A stretch of DNA of 64,000 nucleotides from Pseudomonas abieticivorans (GCF_023509015.1 NZ_CP094975.1:3341501-3405500), one strand, 5' to 3'. Numbered from the stretch's first letter, positions 25,680 through 34,759 are shown. A program made the numbers and translations. Notes: generated by a model from the sequence alone, not told the origin.

Positions 25680-26285
25680 ATGCCTATTACTTTGCTCAAG
25701 GAAACTCCTTCTCAGACCGCTGGCCCGTATGTGCATATCGGCCTGGCCCTGTCCGCTGCCGGCAACCCGCCGCGCGACCAGGAAATCTGGAACGAGATGG
25801 CCAAGCCTGGCGCCCCCGGCGAACACATCCTGTTGGTGGGCAACGTCTACGACGGCAACGGCCACCTGGTGCGCGATTCGTTCCTGGAGTTCTGGCAGGC
25901 TGACGCCAGCGGCCACTACGACATGGACTACAACCTGGAGAAGCCGTTCAACAGCTTCGGCCGCACCGCCACCACGTTCGATGCCGGTGGCTGGACCTTG
26001 AACACCATCAAGCCGGGCGTCGTGAAAAACGGCGCCGGTGTACCGATGGCGCCGCACATCAACGTCACGTTGTTTGCCCGTGGGATCAACATCCACCTGC
26101 AAACCCGCCTGTACTTCGATGACGAAGGCGAAGCCAACGGCAAGTGCCCGGTGCTGAACCTGATCGAACAGCCACAGCGTCGCGAGACCTTGGTGGCAAC
26201 CCGCTGCGAAATCGACGGCAAGACGGCCTACCGTTTTGACATCCGCATCCAGGGTGAAGGCGAGACGGTGTTTTTCGACTTCTGA
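25680..26285 (+). CDS. pcaG: protocatechuate 3,4-dioxygenase alpha subunit
   Basis: 201 aa. Starts MPITLLKETPSQTAGPYVHIGLA, split here as the PSQTAGPYVHIG motif of intradiol alpha chains. It contains FLEFWQADASGHYDMD, GRTATTFDAGGWTLNTIKPG and APHINVTLFARGINIHLQTRLYF. The alpha subunit lacks the full set of iron ligands but completes the active-site pocket. Ribosome site GAGGAGC upstream. The operon ends at a strong bidirectional terminator 15 bp beyond the stop. Confidence 0.97.
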   Translation: MPITLLKETPSQTAGPYVHIGLALSAAGNPPRDQEIWNEMAKPGAPGEHILLVGNVYDGNGHLVRDSFLEFWQADASGHYDMDYNLEKPFNSFGRTATTFDAGGWTLNTIKPGVVKNGAGVPMAPHINVTLFARGINIHLQTRLYFDDEGEANGKCPVLNLIEQPQRRETLVATRCEIDGKTAYRFDIRIQGEGETVFFDF

Positions 26286-26300
26286 TCGATAAGCATGCAC

Positions 26301-26331
26301 AAAAAAACCGCCATTGATTGGCGGTTTTTTT
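26301..26331. terminator. bidirectional terminator between pcaG and dkgB
   Basis: AAAAAAACCGCC (26301-26312) and its exact complement at 26320-26331 flank a 7-nt loop. A-run on one side and T-run on the other make it an intrinsic terminator on both strands, as expected between convergent genes. Confidence 0.9.
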
Positions 26332-26343
26332 GTGGTTTTCCGA

Positions 26344-27177
26344 TTATCGCTGTGGGGCATCCCACTGCGGCGCGAACGGTGGGCTCACCATGCGCTGATC
26401 CTTGGGCAGTGCCGCGATCATGGCGCGGTCCTCATCATCGAGCTCAACCTTGAACGACGCCAGGTTGCTCAGTTGGTTCTCTTTGCTCGCCGCCTTCGGG
26501 ATGGCCGCCACGTTCGGTTGGTCCAACAGCCACTTCAATGCCACCTGGGTCGGCAGCACGCCATGTTTCTCGGCGATCTGACGGATCACCGGCATCTCGG
26601 ACACCTTGTTGCGCACGATCGGGCTATAGGCCGTCAGGGCCATGTCGTGCTGGCGCACGAAGTCCAGCAGGGCGTTCTGGCCCAGGGTCACGTGGTATTC
26701 CACCTGCAGCACCGACAGCGGTGCGCCGAACTCCTCAACCACCTTGCGCAACAGCGGCAGCGGGAAGTTGGCCACGCCGATGTTGCGTGCGCGCCCGTCT
26801 TCCTTGAAGGACACCAGGGTCTCGATGGCCTTGGCCACGTCCCAATCCTTGCCTGGCCAGTGGATCATGAACAGATCCACGTAATCGCTTTGCAGCGCTT
26901 TGAGGGTGTTGTCGAACGAGGCGCGCATGTCTTGCGGGGCCAGCTTGTCCCACCACACCTTGCTGGTGACGTGGATCTGCTCGCGGGGCACACTCGATTG
27001 CACCAGGGCGTTGCCCACGGCGTCTTCGTTGTTGTAACCAGCGGCGGTGTCGATGTGCCGGTAGCCCACCTCCAGCGCCAGGGCCACGGCGCGGGTGCAT
27101 TCCTCACCGACCATGGGCCAGGTGCCCAGGCCGAGTTTCGGCATGTTCAGGTGGTGACGATTGACGAGGTTGTGCAT
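26344..27177 (-). CDS. dkgB: aldo/keto reductase, 2,5-diketo-D-gluconate reductase B-like
   Basis: 277 aa TIM-barrel NADPH-dependent reductase. Catalytic tetrad visible: Asp and Tyr in GYRHIDTAAGY, Lys in TSKVWWDK and His in LFMIHWPG; NADP-binding end IPKAASKENQLSNLASF. Starts MHNLVNRHHLNMPKLGLGTWPM. The substrate is probably a small aldehyde or keto sugar. It lies between pcaHG and the first FAD dehydrogenase gene (36 bp beyond its stop, same strand), so a role in reducing a hydroaromatic ketone is possible but unproved. Confidence 0.85.
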   Translation of the reverse strand: MHNLVNRHHLNMPKLGLGTWPMVGEECTRAVALALEVGYRHIDTAAGYNNEDAVGNALVQSSVPREQIHVTSKVWWDKLAPQDMRASFDNTLKALQSDYVDLFMIHWPGKDWDVAKAIETLVSFKEDGRARNIGVANFPLPLLRKVVEEFGAPLSVLQVEYHVTLGQNALLDFVRQHDMALTAYSPIVRNKVSEMPVIRQIAEKHGVLPTQVALKWLLDQPNVAAIPKAASKENQLSNLASFKVELDDEDRAMIAALPKDQRMVSPPFAPQWDAPQR

Positions 27178-27213
27178 GGTCGTTGTTCCCTAGCGTGAAT
27201 GTATGGGCGGTGC

Positions 27214-28932
27214 TTATTCGTACTGCGAGGCGGCGGCCATGTGCCTTGCGGCGATGTAGCCGAAGGTGGTGGCCGGGCCTAGGTTGATGCCACCTGCCGG
27301 ATAGTAGCCGCCCATCATGCTGGCCATGTCGGTGCCCGCAGCATAGAGCCCGGTGATGGCCTGGCCCTGGGCGTCGAGTACCTGGGCATGTTCGTTGGTG
27401 CTCAGGCCGGCGAAGGTGCCGAAGCTGCCGGCTTGAACCTTGACCGCGTAAAACGGGCCCTGTTCGATCGGCGCCACGCAGGGGTTAGGCTGGTGCAGCG
27501 CATCACCCTGTTTGCGGTTATAGGCCGTGGCGCCGCGGCCGAACTGCGGGTCCTGGCCGTTGCGCGCATGGCGGTTGAATTCGCTGACCGTGTGGCCCAG
27601 GCCGGCCGGGTCGATGCCGCAGGCGATGGCCAACTCCTCGATGGTGTTGCCGGTTTTCAAGTAGCCGGAGCGAATATACGGGCCCACTGGCAGCGGGAAC
27701 GGCCGCGAGATGCCCAGGCCGTAGCGACGCTGGAAGGGGTGGCTGCAAATCAGCCAGGAGGCCACTTCGTCGCCCGGTGCCTGGTCGACCATGGCCTTGG
27801 CGTAGTCGTAGTAACCGCCGGCCTCGTTGACGAAACGCTGGCCGTTGGCGAGCACGCCGATGATGCCTGGCTTGCCGCGTTCGATGATGTGCGGGAAGTG
27901 GCCGAAGCTGCCGTCTTTGTATGGCACTTTCGACACTGGGCACCAGGCGGCGGGGCTGACCAGGTCATCGGCCAGCTTGCCGCCGACGCTTTCGCCCAGG
28001 CGCAGGCCATCACCGTTGGCGCCCAGCGGCGGTAGGGCCAAATGCTCCTGGCCGGTGGGCGTGCGCGGGAACAGCGCCTTGCGCCGCTCGATGTCATTGG
28101 GAAAACCACCCGCAGCCAGCACCACGCCCTTGCGCGCATTGATCGTTACGCGCCCCTTGGCGGTTTCGACTACCGCACCAGTGACACGACCGTCGGCGTG
28201 GATCAGGCTTTTGGCCGGCGCCGACTCCCATAGCAACACACCCAGGTCTTCGGCCGACTTGGCCAGCCGCGCCACCAGCGCCACGCCGTTGACCAAGTGC
28301 ATGGCGCGGCCATTGAGCGCCAGATCCAGCAGGTGCTTGCTGAAGCGCTTGGTCACGTGCAGGAACGACTGCCACTTGCGGGTCATGGTCAGGAAGGCGG
28401 TCAGGTCGGCACCGGCCATGATCGGCATGCCCAGGAACGAGGTCTCGCGCATGGTCTTGCGCAGGCGCTTGAGGAGTTTGCCGACCTTGTAACCGCTGTA
28501 GGGCGCGGCAATCACCGAGCGCCCGCCGGTGCCGGCGCCAGGCGTGTCGCCGTGAATATCGGCGATGCCGTTGCCGTCGGCGAACTGCAGCGCGGTGTGC
28601 TTCTCGAAGAACGCCACCATGTTCGGCGCGGCCTCCAGGAAGGCGTCGACGATGGCCGGGTTAAAGCGATCACCCAGTTCGTGCTCCAGGTAAGTGCGCG
28701 GCAGCGAGCGGTCTTCATCGATGCCGCCGCGCTTGGCCAGCGGGTTGCACGGCACCCACATCCAGCCGCCAGACCAGGCCGTGGCGCCGCCGAACACGGG
28801 GTCTTTCTCTACCAGGATAACCTTCTGGCCGTGCCAGGCGGCGGTCACGGCAGCGGCCAGGCCCGCGGCGCCTGAGCCAATCACCAGCACGTCGCAGTCC
28901 ACGGTGGTGTAGGGAGGGGTGTCGGCAGGCAT
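27214..28932 (-). CDS. FAD-dependent KstD-like dehydrogenase (paralogue 1)
   Basis: 572 aa from ATG 28932, with CGAGGAG 8-9 bp upstream; the frame runs further up without support. Rossmann motif VIGSGAAGLAAAVTAA at residues ~17-32, then VEKDPVFGGATAWSGGWMWV, and near the C-terminus MASMMGGYYPAGGINLGPA then TFGYIAARHM. This layout is that of 3-ketosteroid delta-1-dehydrogenases and related 4-oxocyclohexane-carboxylate desaturases. The Tyr-Pro-x-x-Gly near the end matches the KstD catalytic Tyr/Gly region. Given the quinate/shikimate neighbours, oxidation or desaturation of an oxo-hydroaromatic acid is inferred. Divergent from iclR 1 with a shared operator. Confidence 0.85.
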   Translation of the reverse strand: MPADTPPYTTVDCDVLVIGSGAAGLAAAVTAAWHGQKVILVEKDPVFGGATAWSGGWMWVPCNPLAKRGGIDEDRSLPRTYLEHELGDRFNPAIVDAFLEAAPNMVAFFEKHTALQFADGNGIADIHGDTPGAGTGGRSVIAAPYSGYKVGKLLKRLRKTMRETSFLGMPIMAGADLTAFLTMTRKWQSFLHVTKRFSKHLLDLALNGRAMHLVNGVALVARLAKSAEDLGVLLWESAPAKSLIHADGRVTGAVVETAKGRVTINARKGVVLAAGGFPNDIERRKALFPRTPTGQEHLALPPLGANGDGLRLGESVGGKLADDLVSPAAWCPVSKVPYKDGSFGHFPHIIERGKPGIIGVLANGQRFVNEAGGYYDYAKAMVDQAPGDEVASWLICSHPFQRRYGLGISRPFPLPVGPYIRSGYLKTGNTIEELAIACGIDPAGLGHTVSEFNRHARNGQDPQFGRGATAYNRKQGDALHQPNPCVAPIEQGPFYAVKVQAGSFGTFAGLSTNEHAQVLDAQGQAITGLYAAGTDMASMMGGYYPAGGINLGPATTFGYIAARHMAAASQYE

Positions 28933-28985
28933 GCAAAATCTCCTCGGGCGGCAGCTCGGTTTGTAAAGTGAAAGTTGTATTATTT

Positions 28986-29000
28986 TGGAACCGAGTTCCA
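28986..29000. promoter_or_regulatory. IclR-type operator, site 1
   Basis: TGGAACCGAGTTCCA, perfect 6-bp arms, fits the TGGAA-N5-TTCCA pattern of IclR operators. It lies 54 bp upstream of the FAD dehydrogenase start, in the gap before the divergent IclR gene. A near-identical copy occurs at 29918-29932. Confidence 0.65.
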
Positions 29001-29124
29001 TATTCTAGATGCTGCGGCAAGGCCCGCCAAGTGGGCTGCCGATGGAAAGCGGGCGAAGATCGGACAGTGTTTGCGCTTTTGCCCGGCGTCTTTAGAATCG
29101 CCAGAAAATTCAGGACCGTGACCC

Positions 29125-29901
29125 ATGGCCGGCAGTCAGATCGAACGCGCTTTCAGCCTTCTGGAAAGCCTTACCAGCGACCCGCGCGGGCTGCCCATGC
29201 AGACCCTCGCCGAGCAGTTGGACATTCCCAAGAGCGCTACCCACCGCATGCTCGGCGAGCTAGTGCGCCTGGGCTATGTGCGCCAGAACCCCGAGAATAG
29301 CCGCTACCACCTGAGCACCAAGCTGGTGGCCTTGGGGTTCCAGTACTTGGCCTGCAGTGGCGCCGATATCGTGCAGCCGATCCTCGATCGCCTGGCCCAG
29401 GAAACCGGCGAGTTGGTGCGCCTGGGGGTGATCGATGGCGAGCGGCAAACCTGGATCGCCAAGGCCCAGGGCGCCCGCTCGGGCCTGCGTTACGACCCGG
29501 AGATGGGCCGCGACGCGCCGCTGTTCTACACCGCCTCCGGGCATGCCTGGCTGGCCAGCCTAAGTGATAGCCAGGCGTTGGCGCTGGTGGAGGCCCAGGG
29601 GATCGCCAAGCGCGAAGACTTCGGCCCCAATGCGCCGGCAGACAACGCCGCGTTGCTGGAGCGCCTGCGCCTGGCCCGCGAACGCGGCTATGCCTGGGTC
29701 AACGAGAGTTCGGCCATTGGCACCTCGGCGTTGGCGGCGGTGGTGCGCCACCCACAGGATGGGCATGTGCTGGGCGTGCTCAGCGTGGCCGGGCCGACGG
29801 CACGCTTGAGCGAAGCCAAATTGCATGACTGGGCGCCGGTGTTGCTGGCGGCGGCGGTGGAGTTGTCGCAGGCGTGCCCGGCTTCAGAGTTATTCAACTG
29901 A
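29125..29901 (+). CDS. IclR family transcriptional regulator 1
   Basis: 258 aa. N-terminal winged helix (QIERAFSLLESLTSDPRGLPMQTLAEQL, recognition helix KSATHRMLGELVRLGYV) and C-terminal effector domain (LGVIDGERQTWIAKAQG, LFYTASGHAWLASL, YAWVNESSAIGTSALAAVVR). It is divergent from the KstD-like gene and followed by the TIM-barrel gene. Two copies of the same palindrome flank it, one in each promoter region, so it probably controls both. Effector unknown; a hydroaromatic acid is likely from context. Confidence 0.9.
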   Translation: MAGSQIERAFSLLESLTSDPRGLPMQTLAEQLDIPKSATHRMLGELVRLGYVRQNPENSRYHLSTKLVALGFQYLACSGADIVQPILDRLAQETGELVRLGVIDGERQTWIAKAQGARSGLRYDPEMGRDAPLFYTASGHAWLASLSDSQALALVEAQGIAKREDFGPNAPADNAALLERLRLARERGYAWVNESSAIGTSALAAVVRHPQDGHVLGVLSVAGPTARLSEAKLHDWAPVLLAAAVELSQACPASELFN

Positions 29902-29917
29902 ACAGCTTGCACAAAAC

Positions 29918-29932
29918 TGGAACTCGGTTCTA
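29918..29932. promoter_or_regulatory. IclR-type operator, site 2
   Basis: TGGAACTCGGTTCTA matches the reverse complement of site 1 at 14 of 15 positions. It lies 40 bp upstream of the TIM-barrel gene start, between it and the IclR stop. Confidence 0.6.
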
Positions 29933-29971
29933 AATATTCGAAGACAACAACAATCTTCGAGGATTGCCGTT

Positions 29972-30787
29972 TTGACCGATCGCATCATTTCCCTGGCTGC
30001 CCTGACCGTGCTCGAGCTGTCGCCCCCCGACATGGTCGAAGTGGCTGCCCGTGCCGGCTACAGCCACGTGGGCCTGCGCACCGAGCCTGCGACCGCAGAG
30101 GAATATCACTTCCCGCTGGTGCGCGACGCCGAACTGCGCCGCCAGACTGCCGCGCGCCTGCGTGACACTGGCATCAAGGTGCTCGACATCGAGATCCTGC
30201 GGCTCAAGCCCGATACCGTGGTGGCGGACTTTGCCGCGCACTTGGCCGTGGGTGCCGAGTTTGGCGCCACCGAGTTGCTGGTGGCCGGCAATGACCCGGA
30301 CGAGGCGCGGCTCACCGAGCGCTTTGCGCAACTGTGCGACTTGGCGCGGCCCTACGGGATACGCCCGCACCTGGAATTCATGCCCTGGACCGATGCCAAG
30401 GACCTGGCCCAGGCCATGCGCATTGTCGAGAACGCTGGGCGGGAAAACGCTTGCGTGCTGGTCGACGCCTTCCACTTCGACCGTTCGGCCTCGCGCCTGC
30501 ACGACCTGAAGGCCTTGCCGGCCTTCCGCACGCACTACGTGCAATTGTGCGACGTGGCAGGCCCGCGACCGTACGACATGGCCGAAATCCTGCGCCAGGC
30601 GCGCAACGAACGGCGCTTCCCGGGGCAGGGTGACTGTGACCTGGTGGGGTTGTTGCAGGCGCTGCCGGCGGATCTGCCGGTGAGCCTGGAGATCCCCACG
30701 CGCCAGTTGCTGGAGCAGGGGATCAGTGCGCTGGAGCGGGCGCAGATGGCGATCGACAGCGCGCGGGAAGTGTTGGCGCGGGTGTAA
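29972..30787 (+). CDS. sugar phosphate isomerase/epimerase-type TIM-barrel protein
   Basis: 271 aa from TTG 29972, chosen for GAGGA 8 bp upstream; the frame upstream lies in the iclR gene. AP-endonuclease-2/xylose-isomerase-like barrel: SLAALTVLELSPPDMVEVAARAGY opening in the SPxxxxxxAAxAGY style, metal-binding acids in PHLEFMPWTD (Glu), CVLVDAFHFDRS (Asp/His), HYVQLCDV (Gln), and VSLEIPTRQL (Glu). The same four ligands occur in QuiC, so it could be a dehydratase or isomerase for a related hydroaromatic. Controlled with the KstD-like gene by IclR 1 (inferred from operators). Confidence 0.8.
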   Translation: MTDRIISLAALTVLELSPPDMVEVAARAGYSHVGLRTEPATAEEYHFPLVRDAELRRQTAARLRDTGIKVLDIEILRLKPDTVVADFAAHLAVGAEFGATELLVAGNDPDEARLTERFAQLCDLARPYGIRPHLEFMPWTDAKDLAQAMRIVENAGRENACVLVDAFHFDRSASRLHDLKALPAFRTHYVQLCDVAGPRPYDMAEILRQARNERRFPGQGDCDLVGLLQALPADLPVSLEIPTRQLLEQGISALERAQMAIDSAREVLARV

Positions 30788-30792
30788 CGCTG

Positions 30793-30827
30793 TTCGCGGA
30801 TAAACCGGGGCCCGGTTTATCCGCGAA
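30793..30827. terminator. REP-derived perfect hairpin between convergent genes
   Basis: TTCGCGGATAAACCGGG (30793-30809) and its exact complement (30811-30827) meet with one base between them. The arms resemble half REPs. It sits between the convergent TIM-barrel and MFS genes and probably acts as a transcription stop. Confidence 0.65.
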
Positions 30828-30841
30828 ACAACCACCTGGGG

Positions 30842-32173
30842 TTAACCTTCCTGAACCACCGGCACCTTGCGCGGCGCCATGAAGTACAACCACGCCAGTG
30901 CAATGAAGTACATCCCCGGAATGATCATGAACAACACCGTGTAGTTGTTGTTCGTCGCGGTCAGGATGTAGCCCACGATCTGCGTCATGAACATCCCGCC
31001 AATCGCCGCGCACATGCCGCCAAAGCCGAACACCGTGCTCATCATGTGTTTGGGCGTGTAGTCCATCACCATGCTCCAGATGTTCGCGGTCCAGGCCTGG
31101 TGCGCGGCAATCGCCAGGGAAATCGCCAGCACCGCCACCCACAGGTTGGCCGTGCCCGCAGCAAACACCACGGCGACGATGCACAGGGCAAACATCAACA
31201 TCGACGTCATGCGCGCCTTCACCGGCGACACGCCGCGGCCTATCAGCCACGAGGACAGGATACCGCCGCCCACGCTGCCGAAGTCGGCGCTCAGGTAAAT
31301 GATGATCAGCGGGATGCCCATCTGGGTCACGTTGATGCCCAGGTGGTATTGCTGGTTGAGGAACGGCGGCAGCCAGTACAGGTAGAACCAGAACACCGGC
31401 GCGGTCAGGAAATACGCGACGGCGAAAGCCCAGGTGCCGCGCATGCGCAAGATGCGGTGGAACGGCACGGCGGCCTGGTTCGGCTCCGGCTCGCCGGTCA
31501 CGTACTCAAGCTCGGCCTTGTTCACGCTGGGGTGGTTTTCCGGGTCGTAGTAGTTGCGCGCCCACAGCACGGCCCAGGTCAGGCCCAGGAAAGAGATGGC
31601 CAGGAACGCCGCCTGCCAGCCCCACACGGTGAGGATCAACGGCAGCAGCACCGGGGTGATCATCGCGCCGACGTTGGTGCCGGCGTTGAAGATGCCGGTG
31701 GCCACCGCGCGCTCGCCGGCTGGGAACCACAGCCGGGTGGTCTTGACGCAGGCCGGGTAGTTGGCTGCTTCCGTCATGCCGAGAATGAAGCGGCACACCA
31801 TGAACCCCACCGCCGAGGTGGCCAGGCCATGGGCGCCAGTCGCCAGGCTCCACAGCAACACGGCGCAGAAGAACACGCGCTTGACGCCGACTTTGTCGAT
31901 CAGCCGACCCTGCAGCACGAAGCCGATGGCGTAGCCCACCTGGAACCAGAAGTTGATGTTGGCATAATCCATCGCCGTCCAGCTCATCTCCTTGGCCAGG
32001 ATGGGCTGCATCACGCCCAGGGCGGCGCGGTCGATGTAGTTCAGGGTAGTGGCGAAGAACACCAGGGCGAGCATGCCCCAGCGGGTTTTGCCGATGGCCA
32101 GGGCGCCGCGCACTTTGTCGCCGACGCTGGCGCCGGCCGCTTGGGCCAGGCGAGATGAATTGGTCTGGATCAT
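30842..32173 (-). CDS. MFS transporter, anion:cation symporter family
   Basis: 443 aa from ATG 32173 (MIQTNSSRLAQ); a longer frame begins at GTG 32209. Twelve transmembrane segments; the first loop has the MFS signature (GRLIDKVGVKRVFF), with LNYIDRAALGVMQP in helix 1 as in hexuronate/phthalate/quinate-type ACS carriers, and RFILGMTEAANYPACVKTTRLWFP in helix 4. It likely imports an acidic substrate of the pathway such as quinate, shikimate or a related acid. Divergent from quiC across a 564-bp gap carrying candidate operators. The ribosome site is weak. Confidence 0.87.
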   Translation of the reverse strand: MIQTNSSRLAQAAGASVGDKVRGALAIGKTRWGMLALVFFATTLNYIDRAALGVMQPILAKEMSWTAMDYANINFWFQVGYAIGFVLQGRLIDKVGVKRVFFCAVLLWSLATGAHGLATSAVGFMVCRFILGMTEAANYPACVKTTRLWFPAGERAVATGIFNAGTNVGAMITPVLLPLILTVWGWQAAFLAISFLGLTWAVLWARNYYDPENHPSVNKAELEYVTGEPEPNQAAVPFHRILRMRGTWAFAVAYFLTAPVFWFYLYWLPPFLNQQYHLGINVTQMGIPLIIIYLSADFGSVGGGILSSWLIGRGVSPVKARMTSMLMFALCIVAVVFAAGTANLWVAVLAISLAIAAHQAWTANIWSMVMDYTPKHMMSTVFGFGGMCAAIGGMFMTQIVGYILTATNNNYTVLFMIIPGMYFIALAWLYFMAPRKVPVVQEG

Positions 32174-32547
32174 ATTATTGTAACCATTCGTTTTGGACGG
32201 TGCAGGCACACACCATCGAACTTCGACTTCTATGAGACGCTGACGGCGCTGCGCAGGTTAATCGTGCACAGTCTTGTACCCGCTAGAGGGCAGGGGCACA
32301 GGATACCGATCAAGCCGGCGTGCGGGGCTGTTCTGGGTTGGGCAATGAAGCCACGGGTAAACCGGGGGAGGGAGCAAGGGCTGGTAGCATGGAGTATTAC
32401 CCGTTATTGAAATTTTTATCGTGTAACTCTGGGTCTGAGTCTTGTGATCGGGTCCGCCGACTGGCTTTTGGCCGTCGGACGAACTTCAATGTGGGGAGGA
32501 TGTTGCTCACTGCTCGAAAAATCGTCAATTAAAAGCACCGTCATCTG

Positions 32548-32561
32548 ACCGATAATCGCAC
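32548..32561. promoter_or_regulatory. PcaR/PobR-type IclR operator candidate upstream of quiC
   Basis: ACCGATAATCGCAC shares CGATAATCGCA with the site at 38402-38416 and resembles the GTTCGATAATCGCAC sequence I recall for PcaR. It is 177 bp upstream of the quiC start. Confidence 0.5.
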
Positions 32562-32566
32562 AGAAA

Positions 32567-32577
32567 ACTAACTGGTT
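32567..32577. promoter_or_regulatory. ACTAACTGGTT motif, possible TetR operator
   Basis: ACTAACTGGTT lies 6 bp beyond the CGATAATCGC motif. It matches ACTAACTAGTT upstream of aroQ (40607-40617) at 10 of 11 positions. The shared site fits a regulator acting on both quiC and aroQ; the TetR gene next to quiC is the obvious candidate. Confidence 0.4.
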
Positions 32578-32737
32578 CGTACGCAGTGATTTGCGGTATA
32601 AAATCACTCTCAAAGAATTCAAATCCCCCGGTTGGCAAGGTCTTGCACCTGAAACCGGGCACCGACCGGAAACCGGCTCGCTGCAGCATTCGGGCCTGCC
32701 CTGACAGGCTCGGCCAGCAGCCAAATGGAGCTGAAAC

Positions 32738-34648
32738 ATGCATCGTTCTATTGCCACCGTCTCGTTGAGCGGTACCCTGCCGGAAAAACTCGAGGCGGCC
32801 GCAGCGGCGGGCTTCGACGGCGTCGAGATCTTCGAAAACGACTTGTTGTACTACGACGGCAGCCCTCGCGAAATTCGCCAGATGTGCGCCGACTTGGGCA
32901 TCGAGATCACCCTGTTCCAGCCGTTCCGCGACTTTGAAGGTTGCCGCCGTGACTTCCTCAAGCGCAACGTCGAGCGCGCCGAGCGCAAGTTCGACTTGAT
33001 GCAAGAGCTGGGTACCGACCTGGTGCTGGTGTGCAGCAACTGCCAGCCCGACTCCCTGGGTGACCGTCAGATCCTGCTGGACGACCTTAACCTGCTGGCC
33101 GAGCGCGCGGGTGCCCGTGGCCTGCGCATCGGTTACGAAGCTCTGGCGTGGGGCAAGCACGTCAACACCTACCAGCAAGTGTGGGACTTGGTGAGCACGG
33201 TCAATCACAAAAGCCTGGGCGTGATCCTCGACAGCTTCCACACCCTGTCGCTCAAGGGCGACCCGGCCGCCATCGCCCAGATCCCCGGCGACAAGATTTT
33301 CTACGTGCAGATGGCCGACGCGCCGATCCTGCAGATGGACGTGCTGGAGTGGAGCCGCCACTTCCGCTGCTTCCCGGGCCAGGGTGAGTTCGACTTGCCG
33401 AACTTTTTGGCGCCGATCATCAAGACCGGCTACACCGGCCCCCTGTCGTTGGAAATCTTCAACGACGGGTTCCGCGCCGCGCCGCCACGGGCCAATGCCG
33501 CCGACGGCCTGCGCTCGCTGCTGTACCTGGAAGAGAAAACCCGCACGCTGCTGGAGCAGGAGGCCACGCCAGTTGCCAACCTGGACATCCTGTTCAACCC
33601 GGCCCCGGCCAGCGAATACAACGGCGTTGAGTTCCTGGAGTTCGCGGTTGACGAAGCGCTGGGCGCCAAACTGAGCCACTGGCTGCAGCAACTGGGTTTC
33701 GCCAAGGCCGGCCAGCACAAGTCCAAGAGCGTGAGCCTGCTGCGCCAGGGTGATATCAACCTGATCCTGAACTCCGAGCCGTACTCGTTCGCCCACAACT
33801 TCTTCGAGTCCCACGGCCCGTCGCTGTGCGCCACGGCCATCCGGGTCAAGGACAGTGCCGCGGCGCTGGAGCGCGCGGTGGCTTACAAAGGCCAGCCGTT
33901 CCGTGGCCTGGTGGGGCCCAACGAGCGCGAACTGGCCGCAGTGCGCGCCCCTGATGGCAGCCTGATCTACCTGGTAGACAACGACGATGCCGGGCGCACC
34001 ATCTACGACACCGACTTCAGTCTCGCAGACGTGGCGCCCAGCGATCTGGGCCTCAAGCGCATCGACCACATGGCCATGGCCATCCCGCCAGACAGCATGG
34101 ACAGCTGGGTGCTGTTCTACAAAAGCCTGCTGGACTTCAAGGCTGATGACGAAGTGGTGCTGCCAGACCCCTACGGCCTGGTCAAAAGCCGTGCCCTGCG
34201 CAGCCGCTGCAGCACGATCCGCTTGCCACTGAACGTCTCGGAAAACCGCAACACGGCGATTTCCCACGCGCTGTCGACTTACCGCGGCTCGGGCGTGCAC
34301 CACATCGCCTTCGACTGCGACGACATCTTCAAGGCCGTGAGCAAAGCCAAGGAAGCCGGCGTTGCGTTGCTGGACATCCCGCTGAACTACTACGACGACC
34401 TGGCCGCGCGCTTTGAATTCGATGAAGAATTCCTCAGCGAACTGGCCTACTACAACGTGCTGTACGACCGTGACGCCAATGGCGGCGAGTTGTTCCACGT
34501 GTACACCGAACCGTTCGAAGACCGCTTCTTCTTCGAAGTGATCCAGCGCCGCAACGGCTACACCGGCTACGGTGCGGCCAACGTGGCGGTGCGCCTGGCC
34601 GCCATGGCCAAGGCGCGCAACAAAGGTGTGCGCCACGCGAAACTGTAG
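32738..34648 (+). CDS. quiC: 3-dehydroshikimate dehydratase, bimodular QuiC
   Basis: 636 aa, as for Pseudomonas QuiC1. It dehydrates 3-dehydroshikimate to protocatechuate. The N-terminal TIM barrel (1-290) shows all four metal ligands: IGYEALAWG (Glu), GVILDSFHTL (Asp), FYVQMADAP (Gln), LSLEIFND (Glu). The C-terminal half (~295-636) is an HPPD-like double glyoxalase fold (GVEFLEFAVDE, RIDHMAMAIPPDSMDSWVLFY, GVHHIAFDCDD, FFFEVIQRRNGYTGYGAAN), a fusion known in pseudomonads whose role is thought to be structural or regulatory. GGAG upstream. Its product feeds pcaHG at 25-26 kb. Confidence 0.96.
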   Translation: MHRSIATVSLSGTLPEKLEAAAAAGFDGVEIFENDLLYYDGSPREIRQMCADLGIEITLFQPFRDFEGCRRDFLKRNVERAERKFDLMQELGTDLVLVCSNCQPDSLGDRQILLDDLNLLAERAGARGLRIGYEALAWGKHVNTYQQVWDLVSTVNHKSLGVILDSFHTLSLKGDPAAIAQIPGDKIFYVQMADAPILQMDVLEWSRHFRCFPGQGEFDLPNFLAPIIKTGYTGPLSLEIFNDGFRAAPPRANAADGLRSLLYLEEKTRTLLEQEATPVANLDILFNPAPASEYNGVEFLEFAVDEALGAKLSHWLQQLGFAKAGQHKSKSVSLLRQGDINLILNSEPYSFAHNFFESHGPSLCATAIRVKDSAAALERAVAYKGQPFRGLVGPNERELAAVRAPDGSLIYLVDNDDAGRTIYDTDFSLADVAPSDLGLKRIDHMAMAIPPDSMDSWVLFYKSLLDFKADDEVVLPDPYGLVKSRALRSRCSTIRLPLNVSENRNTAISHALSTYRGSGVHHIAFDCDDIFKAVSKAKEAGVALLDIPLNYYDDLAARFEFDEEFLSELAYYNVLYDRDANGGELFHVYTEPFEDRFFFEVIQRRNGYTGYGAANVAVRLAAMAKARNKGVRHAKL

Positions 34649-34759
34649 GGATATGTCGCCAACCTGTAAGCCTTTGGAGGTAAACAAGGGCTTGCAGGCT
34701 TCCTTCGTTGCGCGGGTCGCTCCATAATTGCCGCTGTTAAACGATGGCCTGAGCCCATA

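Larger units (their letters stand above)
32174..32737. other. 564-bp divergent intergenic region, MFS carrier / quiC
   Basis: No supported ORF. It contains a CGATAATCGCA operator-like motif (32548-32561), an ACTAACTGGTT motif (32567-32577), and AT-rich patches near 32395-32420 and 32520-32545 that could hold promoters. A GTGCAC segment lies near 32264. The length suggests a multi-input control region. Confidence 0.55.
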
